DNA from: JBBDSH01 sp040905045
Lineage (GTDB): Bacteria; Pseudomonadota; Gammaproteobacteria; Eutrophobiales; Eutrophobiaceae
Reading direction: 5' to 3'
NCBI GenBank assembly: GCA_040905045.1
Contig: JBBDSH010000025.1
Span: 1 to 51,671, forward strand
Length of the DNA: 51,671 nucleotides
The notes under the pieces are model-generated. The model saw only the letters and a program-made list of their open reading frames with translations, made no database searches and was not told the DNA's origin. This document shows, one piece after another, positions 35,385 to 43,580 of the stretch; the stretch's first letter is position 1; each line of letters begins with the position of its first letter. A program made the position numbers and the translations under genes.

Positions 35385-35589
35385 GGAGTGAGGCGTAAGG
35401 AGTGAGGAGTCACGAGGCCGTTATTCTGGCGAAAGCCAGAATCTATACATCTGTTTTCCTTGGCGCCCTTTGCGAGATCAAAACCTGTTGCTTGTCTCTG
35501 GCTGGATGCCGGATAACTTCTCCGAAATTTCCGGCATGAAGGGGCAATACCCCTCACTCTTTACCCCTCACCCCTCACTCCTTACTCTT
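35380..35589. repeat. Inverted heptamer pair (GTGAGGA family) with nested repeat
   Basis: The left array (35380-35411) contains the TGA stop of the transglutaminase gene: GTGAGGA, GTGAGGC, GTAAGGA, GTGAGGA. The right array (35550-35589), inverted, encodes the last residues and stop of msbA. The interior (35413-35543) is a separate MITE-like repeat. Confidence 0.85.
35413..35543. repeat. MITE-like dispersed repeat, copy 3
   Basis: The left hairpin, ATTCTGGC GAAA GCCAGAAT, matches the widespread CATTCCGGC/GCCGGAATCC repeat type. The right part is GGATGCCGGATAA and then CCGGCATGAA, shared with copies at 366-460 and 5834-5953. Confidence 0.55.
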
Positions 35590-37322
35590 GAATGAAACTG
35601 GGAATAGACGCCGTTGTTCTGCAACAGCTCGGCGTGGCTCCCGGATTCGACAATCCGGCCGTTGTCCAGGACGATGATCCGGTCCGCCGACTCAACCGTG
35701 GACAAACGGTGGGCGATGATGAGACAGGTATGCCGGTGCCGCAGGGCCTCCAGGGCCGCCTGGATGTGCCGTTCCGAGTCCGGATCCAGGCTTGATGTGG
35801 CTTCGTCGAGAATGAGTATCGGCGCCTGTTTCAATAACGCCCGCGCCAGGGCGATGCGCTGCCGCTGACCGCCGGAGAGCTGCGTGCCACCCGGACCAAT
35901 CAGCGTATCCAGTCCCGCCGGCAGGGCGCGGATGAATTCCATGGCATGGGCATCGCCTGCCGCTTCGATAATCGCCTCTTCCGACGCGCCGCGCGTGGCG
36001 CCATAGGCGATATTGTTCCGTACACTGTCATTGAACAGAACGATGTCCTGACTTACCAAAGCGATATTGGCTCGCAGGGAAGCCAGGCTGATGGAATGAA
36101 TGTCCCGATCATCGATGCGGATAAATCCCTCACCGGTTTCATAGAAACGCGGGATCAGATTCGCCAGCGTACTCTTGCCGCTGCCCGAGGCACCCACCAG
36201 CGCCACGGTCTCCCCCGGTTCGATGTGTATGGAAACATTCTCGAGCACCGGCGCCTGATCATCGTGATAGCGGAAGTTCAATCCCTCGATGGTGATGACG
36301 CCCGTGGCGCGTTGCAGCGGCTCGACCCCGGCGTCCATTTCCGGTTCCGTGTCCAGCAGGGCGAAAACGCTCTCGCAGGCCGCCAGTCCCCTTTGTATGT
36401 GTTCGTTGATACGCACCAGCCGTTTCAGCGGCCCCAGCAACAGGCCCACGGCAAAGAAGAACGAAGCGAAGTCACCGACGGTCAACTGATCCGCCTGCAC
36501 CTGCAGAACCGCCACGTAAATGAGCACGGCCAGCGCCACGGCGGCGATCATTTGCACCGCCGGGCCGGTGGCCACGGCGGCCATGGCGAATTTCATGGAG
36601 TAACGCCGGTTGGCGTTGGCCACATCGTGGAAACGGTTCTGCTCCAGTTCTTCGCCGCCGTACAGCTTGACGATGCGATAGCCGTCGATGACTTCCCGCA
36701 GGGACTGATTGATATCGCCCATGGACTCCTGCGCCTTGCGGCTCATTTTTCTCAGGCGGCGCCGGACGATGGCGACAACGGCGACGATAAACGGACCGCC
36801 GACGAGAGAAATGAGTGCCAGCTTCCAGTTCAGATAGAACATCAGGGTCAGCAGGCCGAGGACGGCCAGCGAATCCTTGACCAGGACAGTCAGGGCATTG
36901 GTGGCGGCCTCCTTGAGCTGGGATACATCATAGGTGAATTTCGAGATCAGACTGCCGGTAGTGTGACGATCATAAAAACGGGCGGGGACGGTGATGAGTT
37001 TCGCAAACATGGCTTCACGCAGATCCATGACCACCTTGTTGGCGACCGAATGCAGGGCAACACCGCTGATATAATTGGCGGCGCCGCGCACCGCGAACAG
37101 CAGGACATACAACAACGGGATCAGCAGCAGCATGCCCTGGTCCTTTTCAATGAGCGCACCGTCGAACAGCGGTTTTTGCAGGGCCGGTACGGCGGGCTCC
37201 GTTGCCGCGAACACGATCATGGCCAGCAGCGACAGTGCAAAGACACGCCAGTAGGGCGTTACCCAGGTCAACAGCCGGGCATACAGCTGCAGGTCGGAGG
37301 TTCGTTCTCCTTTCTCGGTCAT
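35568..37322 (-). CDS. msbA: Lipid A export ATP-binding/permease protein MsbA
   Basis: Inner-membrane ABC flippase that moves lipid A-core across the membrane. 584 residues: a six-TM domain (about 20-320) and an ATPase domain with Walker A GASGSGKSTLA, Q-loop SLASLRANIALVSQD, signature LSGGQRQRIALARALL, Walker B ILILDEATSSLD and H-loop IIAHRLST. The C-terminus VRSEG and its stop are encoded by a heptamer array, so the native end has been altered. It diverges from prkB. Confidence 0.93.
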   Translation of the reverse strand: MTEKGERTSDLQLYARLLTWVTPYWRVFALSLLAMIVFAATEPAVPALQKPLFDGALIEKDQGMLLLIPLLYVLLFAVRGAANYISGVALHSVANKVVMDLREAMFAKLITVPARFYDRHTTGSLISKFTYDVSQLKEAATNALTVLVKDSLAVLGLLTLMFYLNWKLALISLVGGPFIVAVVAIVRRRLRKMSRKAQESMGDINQSLREVIDGYRIVKLYGGEELEQNRFHDVANANRRYSMKFAMAAVATGPAVQMIAAVALAVLIYVAVLQVQADQLTVGDFASFFFAVGLLLGPLKRLVRINEHIQRGLAACESVFALLDTEPEMDAGVEPLQRATGVITIEGLNFRYHDDQAPVLENVSIHIEPGETVALVGASGSGKSTLANLIPRFYETGEGFIRIDDRDIHSISLASLRANIALVSQDIVLFNDSVRNNIAYGATRGASEEAIIEAAGDAHAMEFIRALPAGLDTLIGPGGTQLSGGQRQRIALARALLKQAPILILDEATSSLDPDSERHIQAALEALRHRHTCLIIAHRLSTVESADRIIVLDNGRIVESGSHAELLQNNGVYSQFHSRVRSEG

Positions 37323-37366
37323 GTCATAATCGCGTAACAGGGTTACAATAAGAGGCTTTCCGGAGT

Positions 37367-37390
37367 ATACCGTACTGTATTTTACGGTAT
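37367..37390. promoter_or_regulatory. Possible operator between msbA and prkB
   Basis: ATACCGT (37367-37373) and ACGGTAT (37384-37390) are perfect inverted repeats with a 10-base AT-rich spacer, in the divergent promoter region. A regulator is not identifiable. Confidence 0.35.
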
Positions 37391-37432
37391 TGTAAAAACC
37401 GGCCGGCCGTTATTTCGATACAGGCGAGAACC

Positions 37433-38308
37433 ATGTCAAAAGCGCATCCCATCATTGCCGTTACCGGTTCTTCCGGGGCAGGCACCAGTGATGTCAAAAC
37501 GGCGTTCCAGCAGATTTTCCGGCGCGAGGGCATCCATGCCGTCTTTATCGAGGGGGACTGTTTCCACCGCTACAACCGCCAGCAAATGGATGAGGAAGTG
37601 GAAAAGGCCAAACAACAGGGCAACAACATCACCCACTTCGGACCCGAAGGTAACCTGTTCGAGGATCTGGAACACCTGTTCCGGGAATATTCCGAACACG
37701 GGACCGGCCGCCGGCGATTCTACATTCACAATGAGGAAGAGGCGGCCCGGCACGGCTATCCGCCGGGATCACTGACCCCCTGGGAGCCGCTGGAGAAAGA
37801 AACGGACCTGCTGTTCTATGAAGGCCTGCACGGCGGGCTGGTGACCGACGAGGTCAATATCGCCCGCTATGTGGATTTATTGATCGGTGTGGTTCCCATC
37901 ATCAACCTGGAATGGATCCAGAAGATCCATCGTGACAAGCGGGTCCGCGGCTATACGGCCGAGGACGCCACCAACATGATCCTGGACCGCATGCACGACT
38001 ACGTCCACTACATCACGCCGCAATTCTCGCGCACCGACATCAATTTCCAGCGCGTCCCCACGGTGGATACCTCCAACCCGTTCGCGTCCGAGGGCGTGCC
38101 CACGGACGACGAAAGCTTCACCGTCATTCATCTCAAGAACACGAACATGCTGCAGGTGGACTTCCGCTACCTGCTGGAGATGCTGGAGGGCTCTTTCATG
38201 TCGACGCCGGATACCATTGTCGTGCCGGCCGGCAAGAAAATCTTCGCCATGCAGCTCATTATCAATCCCGTCGTCAACCGGCTTATCGCCGAGCGCGAAA
38301 CTAACTGA
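37433..38308 (+). CDS. prkB: Phosphoribulokinase
   Basis: Converts ribulose-5-phosphate and ATP to ribulose-1,5-bisphosphate, the CO2 acceptor of the Calvin cycle. 291 residues, of the bacterial type without the plant regulatory cysteine loop. The P-loop is GSSGAGTSDVK; the catalytic Asp is in EGDCFHRYNR; LLFYEGLHGG and the RDKRVRGYTAED segment are conserved. RuBisCO is not in the window: E. coli carries a PrkB without it, so autotrophy is suggested, not proven. Confidence 0.93.
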   Translation: MSKAHPIIAVTGSSGAGTSDVKTAFQQIFRREGIHAVFIEGDCFHRYNRQQMDEEVEKAKQQGNNITHFGPEGNLFEDLEHLFREYSEHGTGRRRFYIHNEEEAARHGYPPGSLTPWEPLEKETDLLFYEGLHGGLVTDEVNIARYVDLLIGVVPIINLEWIQKIHRDKRVRGYTAEDATNMILDRMHDYVHYITPQFSRTDINFQRVPTVDTSNPFASEGVPTDDESFTVIHLKNTNMLQVDFRYLLEMLEGSFMSTPDTIVVPAGKKIFAMQLIINPVVNRLIAERETN

Positions 38309-38631
38309 GCCGGCGCCGGCCCCATCCGGCTTGTGCACTGCAAAAACCGCATAATTATTTGACAAACGATTGCCATACTCGGTAAGAAGAGACTCATAAG
38401 ACTAAAAAGATGTTCCGAATTCCAGTACAGTTACAGTCCGGCTCGAAGACAGGCCGGGATCATGGTGTTGGAGCGACTAGCGCCATGGATGAGCGCGGGA
38501 CCGGGCCAGGGACGGCCCGGGGAGCGGAAACACCATGATCCCGGCCTTTCTTGCGGCCAATGTCCTGGATTCCATATCTCAACGACAACTGTACTGGAAC
38601 TCGGAACATCTTATTTAGGGGGAGATACGGC
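38309..38631. other. Non-coding spacer prkB to ParA gene
   Basis: The 323 bases hold no supported coding region. The main content is the long inverted repeat with conserved core, copy B (38407-38612). A weak promoter-like TTGACA lies at 38358-38363. Confidence 0.6.
38407..38612 (+). repeat. Long inverted repeat with conserved core, copy B
   Basis: Outer arms at 38407-38432 and 38587-38612 match at 25 of 26 positions (starting AAGATGTTCCGA). Inner arms at 38451-38469 and 38529-38547 match perfectly over 19 bases (AGGCCGGGATCATGGTGTT). The 59-base core at 38470-38528 is like copy A at 8891-8948, read on the opposite strand. It contains GCGCCATGGATGAGCGC and GGGCCAGGGACGGCCC, each a short hairpin with a GGA loop. 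It is in sense orientation after prkB and before the ParA gene. Confidence 0.85.
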
Positions 38632-39294
38632 ATGGCCAAACGCACGATTCTGGTTCTCAATCCCAAGGGGGGCTGCGGCAAAAGCACCATTGCCGCCAAT
38701 ATCGCCGCCTGGTACGCCCTCAAGGGCAAACGCGTCGCCCTGGCCGATTGCGACCCGCAACGCTCCAGCCGGGACTGGCTGGAGGCACGGCCCGAATCCG
38801 CGCCGGAAGTCCTGTCCGCCGACATCACCGCCGGGAAAATTCATACTCCCGCGCGCACCGAGATCGTGGTGATTGACACGCCGGCCTCCGTCCACGGCAA
38901 GCGTCTGGCCAATTTCGCCCGACTCAGTCAAACCATGGTCATCCCCATGCTGCCTTCACCCGTGGATATGCGCGCGGCGGAACACTTTATCGAGGAGCTG
39001 TTTGAACTGCGCAAACTCATCAACAAAAAGATCAAGCTGGCCACCGTCGCCAACCGGGTCCGCGAGGACACCCTGGCCGCCGCCAAGCTGGAATACTATC
39101 TGGACAGCATGAAAGTGCCCGGCGGCCGCAAGCTCCCGTTTATTACCGTATTGCGCAACAGCCAGAACTACGTCAAGGCCTCGGAAAGGGGCCTCAGCAT
39201 TTTCGAGTTTGCACCGTCCAAGACCGTTTACGACCGCGCCCAGTGGGAACCGCTAATGAGCTGGCTTTCCAGCAGCCGCAGCCTGCCCAACTGA
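38632..39294 (+). CDS. ParA/MinD-family ATPase
   Basis: Orphan ParA-like partition ATPase of 220 residues from ATG 38632 (GGGGGAG upstream). The deviant Walker A KGGCGKST at about residues 11-18, switch region DCDPQRSSRDW and VVIDTPASVHG are visible. No ParB partner or parS-like site is beside it. Orphan ParAs position protein complexes such as carboxysomes, chemoreceptors or flagella. The neighbouring phosphoribulokinase makes a carboxysome link conceivable but unsupported. Confidence 0.88.
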   Translation: MAKRTILVLNPKGGCGKSTIAANIAAWYALKGKRVALADCDPQRSSRDWLEARPESAPEVLSADITAGKIHTPARTEIVVIDTPASVHGKRLANFARLSQTMVIPMLPSPVDMRAAEHFIEELFELRKLINKKIKLATVANRVREDTLAAAKLEYYLDSMKVPGGRKLPFITVLRNSQNYVKASERGLSIFEFAPSKTVYDRAQWEPLMSWLSSSRSLPN

Positions 39295-39340
39295 AAGCAA
39301 CCAGCTTCAAGCAACTGGCTCCGGATAAAGTGCAGAATGG

Positions 39341-39379
39341 GTCCCGGATTCCGGCCATACGGCCTCCATCCAGGCTACA
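39341..39379. repeat. Dispersed short repeat (GTAGCCTGGATG type)
   Basis: The minus strand reads GTAGCCTGGATGGAGGCC then GGCCGGAATCCGGGAC. This type of short repeat is common in proteobacterial intergenic DNA. A possible degenerate heptamer remnant (AAGCAAC, CAGCTTC, AAGCAAC) precedes it at about 39295-39320, right after the ParA stop. Confidence 0.45.
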
Positions 39380-39485
39380 TCTGCGCTCCGCGGCGGAGGT
39401 AATTTCATCAGCATAAACCGCTGTTTCATGGTATCTTGCCGGGTCTGTAGCACAACCTATAACCGACGTACAATTCCCCGTATCC

Positions 39486-40211
39486 ATGCAAGCCGAAGAG
39501 ACGTCCGGGCTAATCACCTGCCAGGTGGCCGGCCTGAAAAAACTCAATCACGATATCATGCAGGTGCTGCTGGAACCGGTGGCGCCGGCGTTTCTGTCGT
39601 TCCATGCCGGACAGTACATCAACCTCATCCTGGACGATGCGACTGAACGGCCGTTTTCCCTGGCCAGCGCCCCGCGCGAGGACAACCTCATCGAACTGCA
39701 CATACGGCACAACGCCGGCGGCGGCGTGGCCCGCTGGCTGAACGCAGACAACGGCAGTGACCTCAGTGTCGTCATCAGCGGCCCGCGGGGCGAGTTCCGT
39801 CTTCATGATTCCGACCGGCCGATGATTATGCTGGCGGGCGGCACCGGCTTCGCGCCCATCAAGGGCCTGATGGAACAGATTGTCCGTGAAGGCGTTACCC
39901 GGCCGGTATATCTTTACTGGGGGGCGCGGCGGCGCGAAGATTTGTACATGGACGAGTTACCGCGTCAATGGGCGCGGGATTACGCCAATATTCATTTCAC
40001 CCCGGTGCTTTCGGAAGACACCGGGGAACACGACACACGCAGCGGTCTGGTCCACGAAGCGGTACTGGAAGATTTCCCGGACCTGGCGGGATTCGAGGCC
40101 TATCTTAGCGGACCCGCCGCCATGATCCAGGCGGCACGCGAGAGTTTTCTGGAACACGGTCTTGACGAGCAGGCCATGTTTTCCGACATGTTTGCCTTTA
40201 TAGACGATTAA
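39486..40211 (+). CDS. NAD(P)H-flavin reductase-like protein
   Basis: Ferredoxin-reductase-superfamily protein of 241 residues without a plant-type [2Fe-2S] domain. The FAD-binding motif RPFSLASAP is at about residues 56-64, the NAD(P)-binding motif GGTGFAP at about 118-124. It resembles the reductase parts of CDP-6-deoxyglucoseen reductase/Fre proteins. It likely reduces flavin or a partner protein. The gene for a PNPOx-like protein starts 23 bases later, so a flavin-based pair is plausible. Confidence 0.82.
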   Translation: MQAEETSGLITCQVAGLKKLNHDIMQVLLEPVAPAFLSFHAGQYINLILDDATERPFSLASAPREDNLIELHIRHNAGGGVARWLNADNGSDLSVVISGPRGEFRLHDSDRPMIMLAGGTGFAPIKGLMEQIVREGVTRPVYLYWGARRREDLYMDELPRQWARDYANIHFTPVLSEDTGEHDTRSGLVHEAVLEDFPDLAGFEAYLSGPAAMIQAARESFLEHGLDEQAMFSDMFAFIDD

Positions 40212-40234
40212 CCTGACAAGGGGAGCAATAACTA

Positions 40235-40822
40235 ATGAGCGGGTTTTATCACGAAAAGCAGCGCGAACTACAGGATAAATTCGATTCGCGGCGCCTGGCG
40301 GATCGCCTCAACGAAATCATTATCCACGACACCATCTCCGACGAGGAACGGGAATTCATCGAATCCCGGGACATGTTTTTCCTTTCCACGGTGGATGCCG
40401 GCGGCAATCCCACCGTGTCCTACAAGGGCGGCGAGACCGGCTTTGTCCGCGTGGTGGACGAGAAAACCATCGCTTTCCCCAGTTATGACGGCAACGGCAT
40501 GTTCATGTCCATGGGCAACATGCGCGCCAACAACAATATCGGCATGCTGTTTATCGATTTCGAAAACCCGCACCGCCTGCGCCTGCACGGTACCGCCAGC
40601 GTCAATGAAAACGACGAACTGCTGGACAGTTATCATGAAGCACAGCTCATCGTCCGTGTTACGGTCAAAAACATGTTCATCAACTGCCCGCGCTACATCC
40701 ACCGCATGAGGAAGATGGAACAGTCCGAATACGTGCCCAACCCCGCCTGCGAAACGCCGGCGCCGGAGTGGAAAACCCTGGAAGTCGTGCAAGACGTTTT
40801 ACCGGGGGCGAGTAAGGAGTGA
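40235..40822 (+). CDS. Pyridoxamine-5'-phosphate-oxidase-like FMN protein
   Basis: Split-barrel FMN-binding protein of 195 residues. The sequence MFFLSTVDAGGNPTVSYKGG and the later MRANNNIGMLFIDF match the PNPOx-like fold, and the ISDEEREFIESRDM helix precedes it. Substrate unknown. The upstream flavin reductase may reduce its FMN. The stop codon TGA is within a heptamer array, so the last residues (ASKE) may be repeat-encoded. Confidence 0.82.
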   Translation: MSGFYHEKQRELQDKFDSRRLADRLNEIIIHDTISDEEREFIESRDMFFLSTVDAGGNPTVSYKGGETGFVRVVDEKTIAFPSYDGNGMFMSMGNMRANNNIGMLFIDFENPHRLRLHGTASVNENDELLDSYHEAQLIVRVTVKNMFINCPRYIHRMRKMEQSEYVPNPACETPAPEWKTLEVVQDVLPGASKE

Positions 40823-41272
40823 GGAGTGAGGAGTGAGGGGTAAGGAGTTATACTTATTTTTTCTTGATAGCCTTTACGAGGCCTGCCAATAGTCGGAAAA
40901 CTTCGTCTATTTTTTCTTCAATATCATGGTTCTCTTCCATGTAACCTAATCGTTGGCTGATAATTACCTGAGTTTCCAGTTCACTCAATGATCCTCTTGC
41001 CATTGAGAGAAAATTGAGAAATTCGCCCGTGGTTGTTCTTGCAGCGCCTTCAGCGATATTGGATGGGACACTGACGGCGGATCGACGCATTTGATCAGTC
41101 AGGGCATAAATTTCCTGTCTAGGGAATTGTTTTGTTATCGCATATATATGGCTGACCAACTCAATGGCTTTTTGCCATGCTTTTAATTGATGGTGGCTCC
41201 TTTTATTCATTCCGTGATCCTCCTGTTGATTTTACTCCTTACTCCTCACTCCTGACTCCTTACTCCTGATCC
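40809..41272. mobile_element. Heptamer-bounded S23 gene element (putative)
   Basis: The left array (40809-40850) reads GTAAGGA, GTGAGGA, GTGAGGA, GTGAGGG, GTAAGGA. The right array (41230-41272) is inverted: on the minus strand GTAAGGA, GTCAGGA, GTGAGGA, GTAAGGA. They enclose only a gene for an S23-family four-helix bundle protein (40854-41210) with AT-rich sequence. Each array joins a gene 3' end: the left gives the stop of the PNPOx-like gene and the right that of hemY. Mobility is inferred, not shown. Confidence 0.6.
40854..41210 (-). CDS. Four-helix-bundle protein, S23 (23S rRNA intervening-sequence) family
   Basis: 118-residue protein of the S23/PF05635 type. Family motifs: LKAWQKAIELVSHIYAITK, FPRQEIYALTDQMRRSAVSV, PSNIAEGAARTT and LETQVIISQRLGY. 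The fold matches Avd of diversity-generating retroelements and the ORFs in 23S rRNA intervening sequences of some bacteria. Start ATG 41210 has AGGAGG nine bases upstream. Composition is clearly more AT-rich than the neighbours, consistent with transfer. It is neither in an rRNA gene nor beside a reverse transcriptase. Function unknown. Confidence 0.9.
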   Translation of the reverse strand: MNKRSHHQLKAWQKAIELVSHIYAITKQFPRQEIYALTDQMRRSAVSVPSNIAEGAARTTTGEFLNFLSMARGSLSELETQVIISQRLGYMEENHDIEEKIDEVFRLLAGLVKAIKKK

Positions 41273-42486
41273 TTATCCTCCAGCCGCCGGCGGGCGCCCG
41301 GGACGGAATAAGTCGCCAGTCCCAGGCCTTGCTGGTAGCAGCGCGACGCTCCTTCATGGTCGCCTTCCTGTTCCAGCAGTGTCGCCAGTTCGTGCCAGGT
41401 TTCCGGGTAGGCATGGACATCGATGCTTTCCTCGAAACAGGATCGGGCCTTGCCCCAGAGGCCGTTACGCCGCGCCAGACGCCCCACGGTCAACAGCAGC
41501 ACGGCATCGCGGGAATGGGGGCCCAGCATTTTCTCCGCGAAACGCAATTGTTTGTCCGGGGCTTCCCCCTCGACTAATCCGTATAATCGAACCAGCGCGC
41601 TGTCCCGGCGTTTCTTCAATACCCGGCGCAGCATTTTCTCGCAGTCGCCGGTGTCCTCGAACCTGAGGCGTTCATTAACATAAACCTCGATAAGATAGAG
41701 TTCCGACTGCAGCTTTTTGGGAATGGCGCGCCATTCCCGCTCCAGTCGTTCCCTGTCTCCGGATTCCCCGGCATTGCGCAACAGACCGGCATGGACTTCC
41801 AGCTGCTTGGCGCGAATACGTTCCAGGGGCATGACGCCCTTGCCCTCCAGATCCTGCAGCAGTTCCAGCGATTGCTGCCAGTCCTTCAGCTCAGAACTGG
41901 TTTCCAGCATCATCAGCTTGATCTGATCCTGTGAAGGTGATTCCGAGGCGAGATGCCGCAATGTGGCATAGGCCTGTTCCGTCTGGTTCTGGTTCATCTG
42001 CAATTCCGCCTGCGTCAGCCCCACGGCCACGCTGGTGCCGCCCGCATGATCATGGGCCAGCCGCAGGTAATGATCGCGGCGCTCCACCTCGCCCTGTTGC
42101 TGCGCCGCCCGCGCCGCCAGCAGATAGTTGATGTCCGGATGGCTGGCGTACTTCGAACCCTTGCTGAATTTCTTTTCCGCATCGCGCCAGTCGCCTTCCA
42201 TCAGGGACAGGAAACCCCGGGACAGGGCCTGTTCCGATTTACGGTAGCGCCGGTGCTCCTGCCAGCGGGCGTAGCTGGCCGGCATATGAATGACACCGCT
42301 GATGAAGCGCAGCAGAAAATAGGAGGCAATGATCAGCAGGAACAGGGCCAGGACAAACAGGCTTAGACTGCTCTGCACGGTCCATTCGCCGAAGCTGAAC
42401 ACCACGCGCCCGGAATCCCGGGACAACATCCAGCCGGCGGCCAGGGCCGCCAGCAGGGCAAGCAAGGATGAGATCAACAACCTCAC
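41260..42486 (-). CDS. hemY: Haem biosynthesis operon protein HemY
   Basis: Inner-membrane protein of 408 residues of the HemY family, which associates with haem synthesis in gammaproteobacteria. Two N-terminal TM segments (about 3-20 and 42-62) are followed by TPR-like helices, such as LARRNGLWGKARSCFEESI and LATLLEQEGDHEGASRCYQQ. Overlaps the hemX stop by four bases. Last gene of hemCDXY. Its final TAA belongs to the right heptamer array, so the insertion touches its end. Confidence 0.93.
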   Translation of the reverse strand: MRLLISSLLALLAALAAGWMLSRDSGRVVFSFGEWTVQSSLSLFVLALFLLIIASYFLLRFISGVIHMPASYARWQEHRRYRKSEQALSRGFLSLMEGDWRDAEKKFSKGSKYASHPDINYLLAARAAQQQGEVERRDHYLRLAHDHAGGTSVAVGLTQAELQMNQNQTEQAYATLRHLASESPSQDQIKLMMLETSSELKDWQQSLELLQDLEGKGVMPLERIRAKQLEVHAGLLRNAGESGDRERLEREWRAIPKKLQSELYLIEVYVNERLRFEDTGDCEKMLRRVLKKRRDSALVRLYGLVEGEAPDKQLRFAEKMLGPHSRDAVLLLTVGRLARRNGLWGKARSCFEESIDVHAYPETWHELATLLEQEGDHEGASRCYQQGLGLATYSVPGARRRLEDKDQE

Positions 42487-43580
42487 GACGTCGGTTCACC
42501 CGTCTCTGTCCGGGAAGACCGGGCCCGATCCTTGATCCAGGCATTCAGGGTTTCCAGGGAGGAACTGATATCCGGCAGATCGCGTTCCAGCTGCAGCCGC
42601 TTCATCTCCCGCAGGGATTGAATGACGTTATCGACGGCGCTGCTCGTGGTATCGAAGTATTCCTCCAGCCATGTGATCACGAGATCCAGGGAGGCGCGGA
42701 AATTGTCCGTGTCCCGGCGCAATACATTGGCCCGCGCCGATTCCAGTTGCAGGCGCAGGTTCTGATAAAGGAAATAGCGCTCTTCCGGCATTAACAAGGC
42801 CTGTCCGGCTTCGTCCGAACGCGTGATCACCACCAGGCTCTTGACCTCCTGCCAGATACCGGACAGCAGCCGTTTCCAGGCGGGCGCGGACTCATCCTGC
42901 GGCACTTCCCGGGGATCGCCGGTTTCCGCTTGCTCCGGCGCTTCGCGTTCCTGCAGGGGCAGCCTTTCAACCCGGCCGGCCAGATCGGCCAGATACAGGG
43001 ACAGACCGCTGATATCCACATCGTCCACCGACTTCAGATTGTTGATGTCCGACTGCAGCTGTTTGCGCACCGCCAGCAACCCCGGTTCGCCCAGGCTGCG
43101 CAGGCGATCGTCGGCTGCGCCCAGGGCGGCCAAGGCCGTTTCCAGGTCCCGGTTCAGGGCCAGGCTGTGTTCGGCGATAACCAGGAGATGCTCGATCTCG
43201 GCGATGGCCCAGTCGATGTTGACGCGCTTTTGCTGCCGATAGAGATTATCGACGCTCTCAGTAAGCTGTTCCTGTTTCTCCTGCAGTTGCGTGATCCGAT
43301 CCTGCAGGGATTGCCGTTGGGAAACCAGTTGGTCGATGCGCCCTTCCACATTGTTCAATTGCGATGTTACTTCATCGAACACGCCGGCCCGGGAAGCCTC
43401 GGCATCCCGTGCCTGATACTGGAAATAGAAACCGGCCGCCGCCGCGCCCAGGGCGATCAGCGACAACAACAGGGCGGCGTAAGGTATCTTCTGTCCGCGC
43501 GTGTCGGCATCCTCGCTCAGGTCCAGTTCGACGGACGCGTCCCCGGTTTCCTCTTCTGTTTGTCTGGATTCTTCACTCAT
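42483..43580 (-). CDS. hemX: HemX-like membrane protein
   Basis: 365-residue protein of the HemX family. It is often labelled uroporphyrinogen-III C-methyltransferase, but no methyltransferase domain is visible. An acidic N-terminus precedes one TM segment (AALLLSLIALGAAAAGFYFQ, about residues 34-53), then a long coiled coil with QLNNVEGRIDQLVSQRQS and a helical C-terminal domain. It starts directly after the hemD stop. Its exact role in haem synthesis is not settled. Confidence 0.88.
   Translation of the reverse strand: MSEESRQTEEETGDASVELDLSEDADTRGQKIPYAALLLSLIALGAAAAGFYFQYQARDAEASRAGVFDEVTSQLNNVEGRIDQLVSQRQSLQDRITQLQEKQEQLTESVDNLYRQQKRVNIDWAIAEIEHLLVIAEHSLALNRDLETALAALGAADDRLRSLGEPGLLAVRKQLQSDINNLKSVDDVDISGLSLYLADLAGRVERLPLQEREAPEQAETGDPREVPQDESAPAWKRLLSGIWQEVKSLVVITRSDEAGQALLMPEERYFLYQNLRLQLESARANVLRRDTDNFRASLDLVITWLEEYFDTTSSAVDNVIQSLREMKRLQLERDLPDISSSLETLNAWIKDRARSSRTETGEPTS

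Noticed and set aside
38632..39294. Plasmid partition locus
   Set aside because: No ParB, parS-like repeats or replication genes; the surrounding genes are chromosomal.
40854..41210. S23 gene as a 23S rRNA intervening sequence
   Set aside because: There is no rRNA sequence on either side; the gene lies between protein-coding genes.
40854..41210. S23 gene as Avd of a diversity-generating retroelement
   Set aside because: No reverse transcriptase, template repeat or variable repeat is visible in the window.
40809..41272. Heptamer arrays as a CRISPR array
   Set aside because: Units are 7 bases in direct tandem without spacers, and no cas genes are present.
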